A stretch of 7,879 bases of DNA, from positions 1-7,879 of the forward strand of contig MENC01000075.1 of the NCBI GenBank assembly GCA_001768155.1, written 5' to 3'. A program made the translations under genes and the position numbers. The first letter of the stretch is position 1. The number at the start of each line of letters is the position of its first letter. The stretch comes from Bacteroidetes bacterium GWA2_30_7 (GTDB lineage: Bacteria; Bacteroidota; Bacteroidia; Bacteroidales; GWF2-33-38). Of the stretch, positions 6,008-7,879 are shown in pieces. The notes below the pieces were generated by a model. That model worked only from the letters and a program-made list of their open reading frames with translations. It had not been told where the DNA came from and did no database searches.

Positions 6008-7879
6008 ATGGAACATTTAAAACTCACTGTTAACGGAAAAATTTATGAATTACTGGTCGATGCACACGAAATGCTTTCGAAAGTTATTCGCGAAAGAATT
6101 GGGTTAACCGGAACAAAAATAGGTTGCGAACAAGGTAGCTGTGGAGCTTGTACTGTGTTGGTTAACGGTGAACCTGTTTTAAGTTGTATAACTCCCGCTT
6201 TACGATTTAATGGAGCAAATATTACAACCATAGAAGGCATTGCAAAAAATGGCGAATTACATAAATTACAAGAAAAATTTGTCGAAAAAGGTGCAATTCA
6301 ATGCGGTTTCTGCACACCCGGAATGTTACTCACTTCCTTAGATTTTCTAAAAAAAATACCAAATCCAAACGAGCTTCAAATCAGAGAAGCATTGTCGGGA
6401 AATGTTTGTCGTTGTACAGGTTATCAAAAAATTGTTGATGCCGTTTCGGAATATGCCGACGAGCAAAATGGAAAATCTGTTCAAAAACCAAAAAATTCAA
6501 ACAAACTTGGAATTGTTGGTGTTAGCCGCCCATACACAGAGGCTGCAAAAAAAGTTCAGGGAATTGCCGATTATGCCGACGATTATAAAACCAAAGATGC
6601 ACTTCATGTAAAATTTGTTCGCAGCACATATTCACATGCACGAATTTTAAATATTGATACAACGAAAGCTTACGAATTAGAAGGAGTTAGATATATTGCG
6701 TTAGGAAAAGAATTGCCAATTACTTTTGGTGTTCTTCCTATTTCGCAAGACGAAACTGCAATGGCAATTGATAAAGCTATTTATGCAGGTCAAATAGTTG
6801 CTTCGGTTGCAGCAGATACAGAGGAAATTGCAGCTCAAGCTTGTAAACTTATTAAAGTTGAATATCAGCCATTAAAAGAATTTTTAACTATCGACGAATC
6901 GCTGAATGATGCTGGTGAAAATGAAAAAATTCATTCACACACAAAGTTCAACAACAATATTCACAAAAAGGCTGAACTTCGTTTTGGCGACCAACAGCAA
7001 GGACTAAAAGAAGCTGAGGTTGTTACTAAAATGGATTTTGAAATGATTGGAATAAATCATGGATTTACCGAGCCACACGCTGCTACTGCTTATTGGGACG
7101 AAAACGGTCTCACAATGATTTCGTCAACGCAAGTTACTCATTATCTGCACAGAGCTTTGGCTAAAACTATGGAAGTTCCATTAAGCAGAGTAAGAGTAAT
7201 AAAACCATACTTAGGTGGTGGTTTTGGCGGAAAAAGCGACCCTTTTGCTCACGAAATGATTATTGCACATATTGCCCGAAAAACAGGAAAGCCGGTCAGG
7301 GTAAGACTTACAAGAGAAGAAGTTTTTTTGAATAATCATGGTCGTCATCCATCAAAAATGACAGTTCAGCTTGGAGCAAGTAAAGATGGTATGTTACAAG
7401 TGCTTGATGCCGATGTTGCAATTGATGGTGGTGCTTTCGGAAGTTTTGGCGTTGTAACTACTTATTACAATGGAGTTTTATTACAAGCTCCTTACAAATT
7501 AAATAATTTTGGATTTCGTACATATAGAGTTTATACAAACAAGCCACAATGCGGTGCAATGCGTGGACACGGTGCAGTAAATTCACGTTTTGCAGTAGAA
7601 TCAATGATTGATGATATTTCTCGCAAAATAAATATCGACCCTGTTGAAATGAGAATGAAAAATTTTCTCGATTCAAATACCTTGACTGTTGGGCATTACA
7701 GAATTACATCGAATGGAAGTCGGGAAGCATTACAAACTGTTGCCGAACAATCTGGTTGGAAAAATAAACATCGCAAAATGCCATTCGGGAAAGGAATCGG
7801 AGTTGCCTGCGGATTTTTTATAAGTGGAAGTGCTTTGCCAATTATTTGGAACGAATTGCCACAATCTGTTGTGCATTTA
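6008..7879 (+). CDS. Molybdenum hydroxylase, fused [2Fe-2S] and molybdopterin modules (N-terminal part)
   Basis: The frame is open from ATG 6008 to the right edge (624 codons, no stop), so the C-terminus is missing. Residues 1-75 form a plant-type [2Fe-2S] ferredoxin domain with Cys40, 45, 48 and 60 (GCEQGSCGACTV). Residues about 80-155 form the second [2Fe-2S] domain with Cys99, 102, 134 and 136 (CGFCTPG, CRCTGY). From about 170 follows the xanthine dehydrogenase/4-hydroxybenzoyl-CoA reductase type large subunit, with FTEPHAATAYW (353-363), the cofactor-binding GGGFGGK (403-409) and MRGHGAVNSRFAVESMID (518-535). There is no FAD domain between the modules. The order matches the aldehyde oxidoreductase Mop of Desulfovibrio gigas, about 907 residues, so roughly 280 residues, including the catalytic glutamate region, should lie beyond the window. 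The CO-dehydrogenase AYRCSFR motif is absent. Substrate (aldehyde, purine or aromatic) cannot be set. The protein is probably soluble, needing molybdopterin-cytosine dinucleotide or related cofactor supply from genes elsewhere. Confidence 0.93.
   Translation, partial: MEHLKLTVNGKIYELLVDAHEMLSKVIRERIGLTGTKIGCEQGSCGACTVLVNGEPVLSCITPALRFNGANITTIEGIAKNGELHKLQEKFVEKGAIQCGFCTPGMLLTSLDFLKKIPNPNELQIREALSGNVCRCTGYQKIVDAVSEYADEQNGKSVQKPKNSNKLGIVGVSRPYTEAAKKVQGIADYADDYKTKDALHVKFVRSTYSHARILNIDTTKAYELEGVRYIALGKELPITFGVLPISQDETAMAIDKAIYAGQIVASVAADTEEIAAQACKLIKVEYQPLKEFLTIDESLNDAGENEKIHSHTKFNNNIHKKAELRFGDQQQGLKEAEVVTKMDFEMIGINHGFTEPHAATAYWDENGLTMISSTQVTHYLHRALAKTMEVPLSRVRVIKPYLGGGFGGKSDPFAHEMIIAHIARKTGKPVRVRLTREEVFLNNHGRHPSKMTVQLGASKDGMLQVLDADVAIDGGAFGSFGVVTTYYNGVLLQAPYKLNNFGFRTYRVYTNKPQCGAMRGHGAVNSRFAVESMIDDISRKINIDPVEMRMKNFLDSNTLTVGHYRITSNGSREALQTVAEQSGWKNKHRKMPFGKGIGVACGFFISGSALPIIWNELPQSVVHL

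Noticed and set aside
5818..6033. 71-codon ORF across the REP-like repeats
   Set aside because: Its residues (such as FCVFVLWWRKK and LCFGGKKK) are translations of the tandem repeat, and it runs out of frame into the start of the hydroxylase gene.
6402..6611. 69-codon plus-strand ORF, plus minus-strand ORFs at 6043-6240 and 7458-7676
   Set aside because: All lie inside the molybdenum hydroxylase frame, which carries the conserved cysteine and cofactor motifs.

Overview
The window looks like a piece of an AT-rich Bacteroidota (probably Bacteroidales-like) chromosome or metagenomic contig. The signs are strong A+T bias in and between genes, no Shine-Dalgarno sites before the starts, promoter candidates of the Bacteroidota type (TTTG / TAnnTTTG), a membrane protein with two GldL-like FKxQHWPGA motifs, and a HigBA module of a kind common in that phylum. 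These assignments come from reading the sequence; no database search was run.

Layout, left to right. (1) 1-69, minus strand: the first 23 codons of a YqaA/DedA-type membrane protein that runs off the left edge. (2) 70-340: AT-rich divergent intergenic region ending in a perfect 14-bp inverted repeat just before the next start. (3) 341-3061, plus: a 906-residue polytopic membrane protein with duplicated GldL-like transmembrane hairpins and a TPR-like C-terminal domain. (4) 3063-4120: a toxin-antitoxin cassette (frameshifted HigB/RelE-type toxin, intact HigA-type antitoxin) with its own promoter/operator, bracketed by two ~100-bp direct repeats. (5) 4197-5537, plus: a stand-alone AAA+/Orc1-Cdc6-like ATPase with a probable winged-helix tail. 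(6) 5538-6007: a non-coding stretch with a GC-richer, strongly self-complementary segment (possible structured RNA, perhaps a group II intron remnant), nested hairpins, and a REP-like repeat cluster. (7) 6008-7879, plus: the N-terminal 624 codons of a molybdenum hydroxylase in which the [2Fe-2S] and molybdopterin modules are fused without an FAD domain; it is still open at the right edge.

The two outer genes (YqaA-type and molybdenum hydroxylase) look like ordinary chromosomal genes. The middle (about 3060-6000) looks like an accessory region: decayed toxin-antitoxin cassette, flanking repeats, an orphan ATPase of unknown role, and remnants of structured or repetitive elements. I see no evidence that the genes form one operon; each appears to have its own upstream region. 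The least explained items are the structured segment at 5591-5680, the paired repeats around the toxin-antitoxin cassette, and the large GldL-motif membrane protein.
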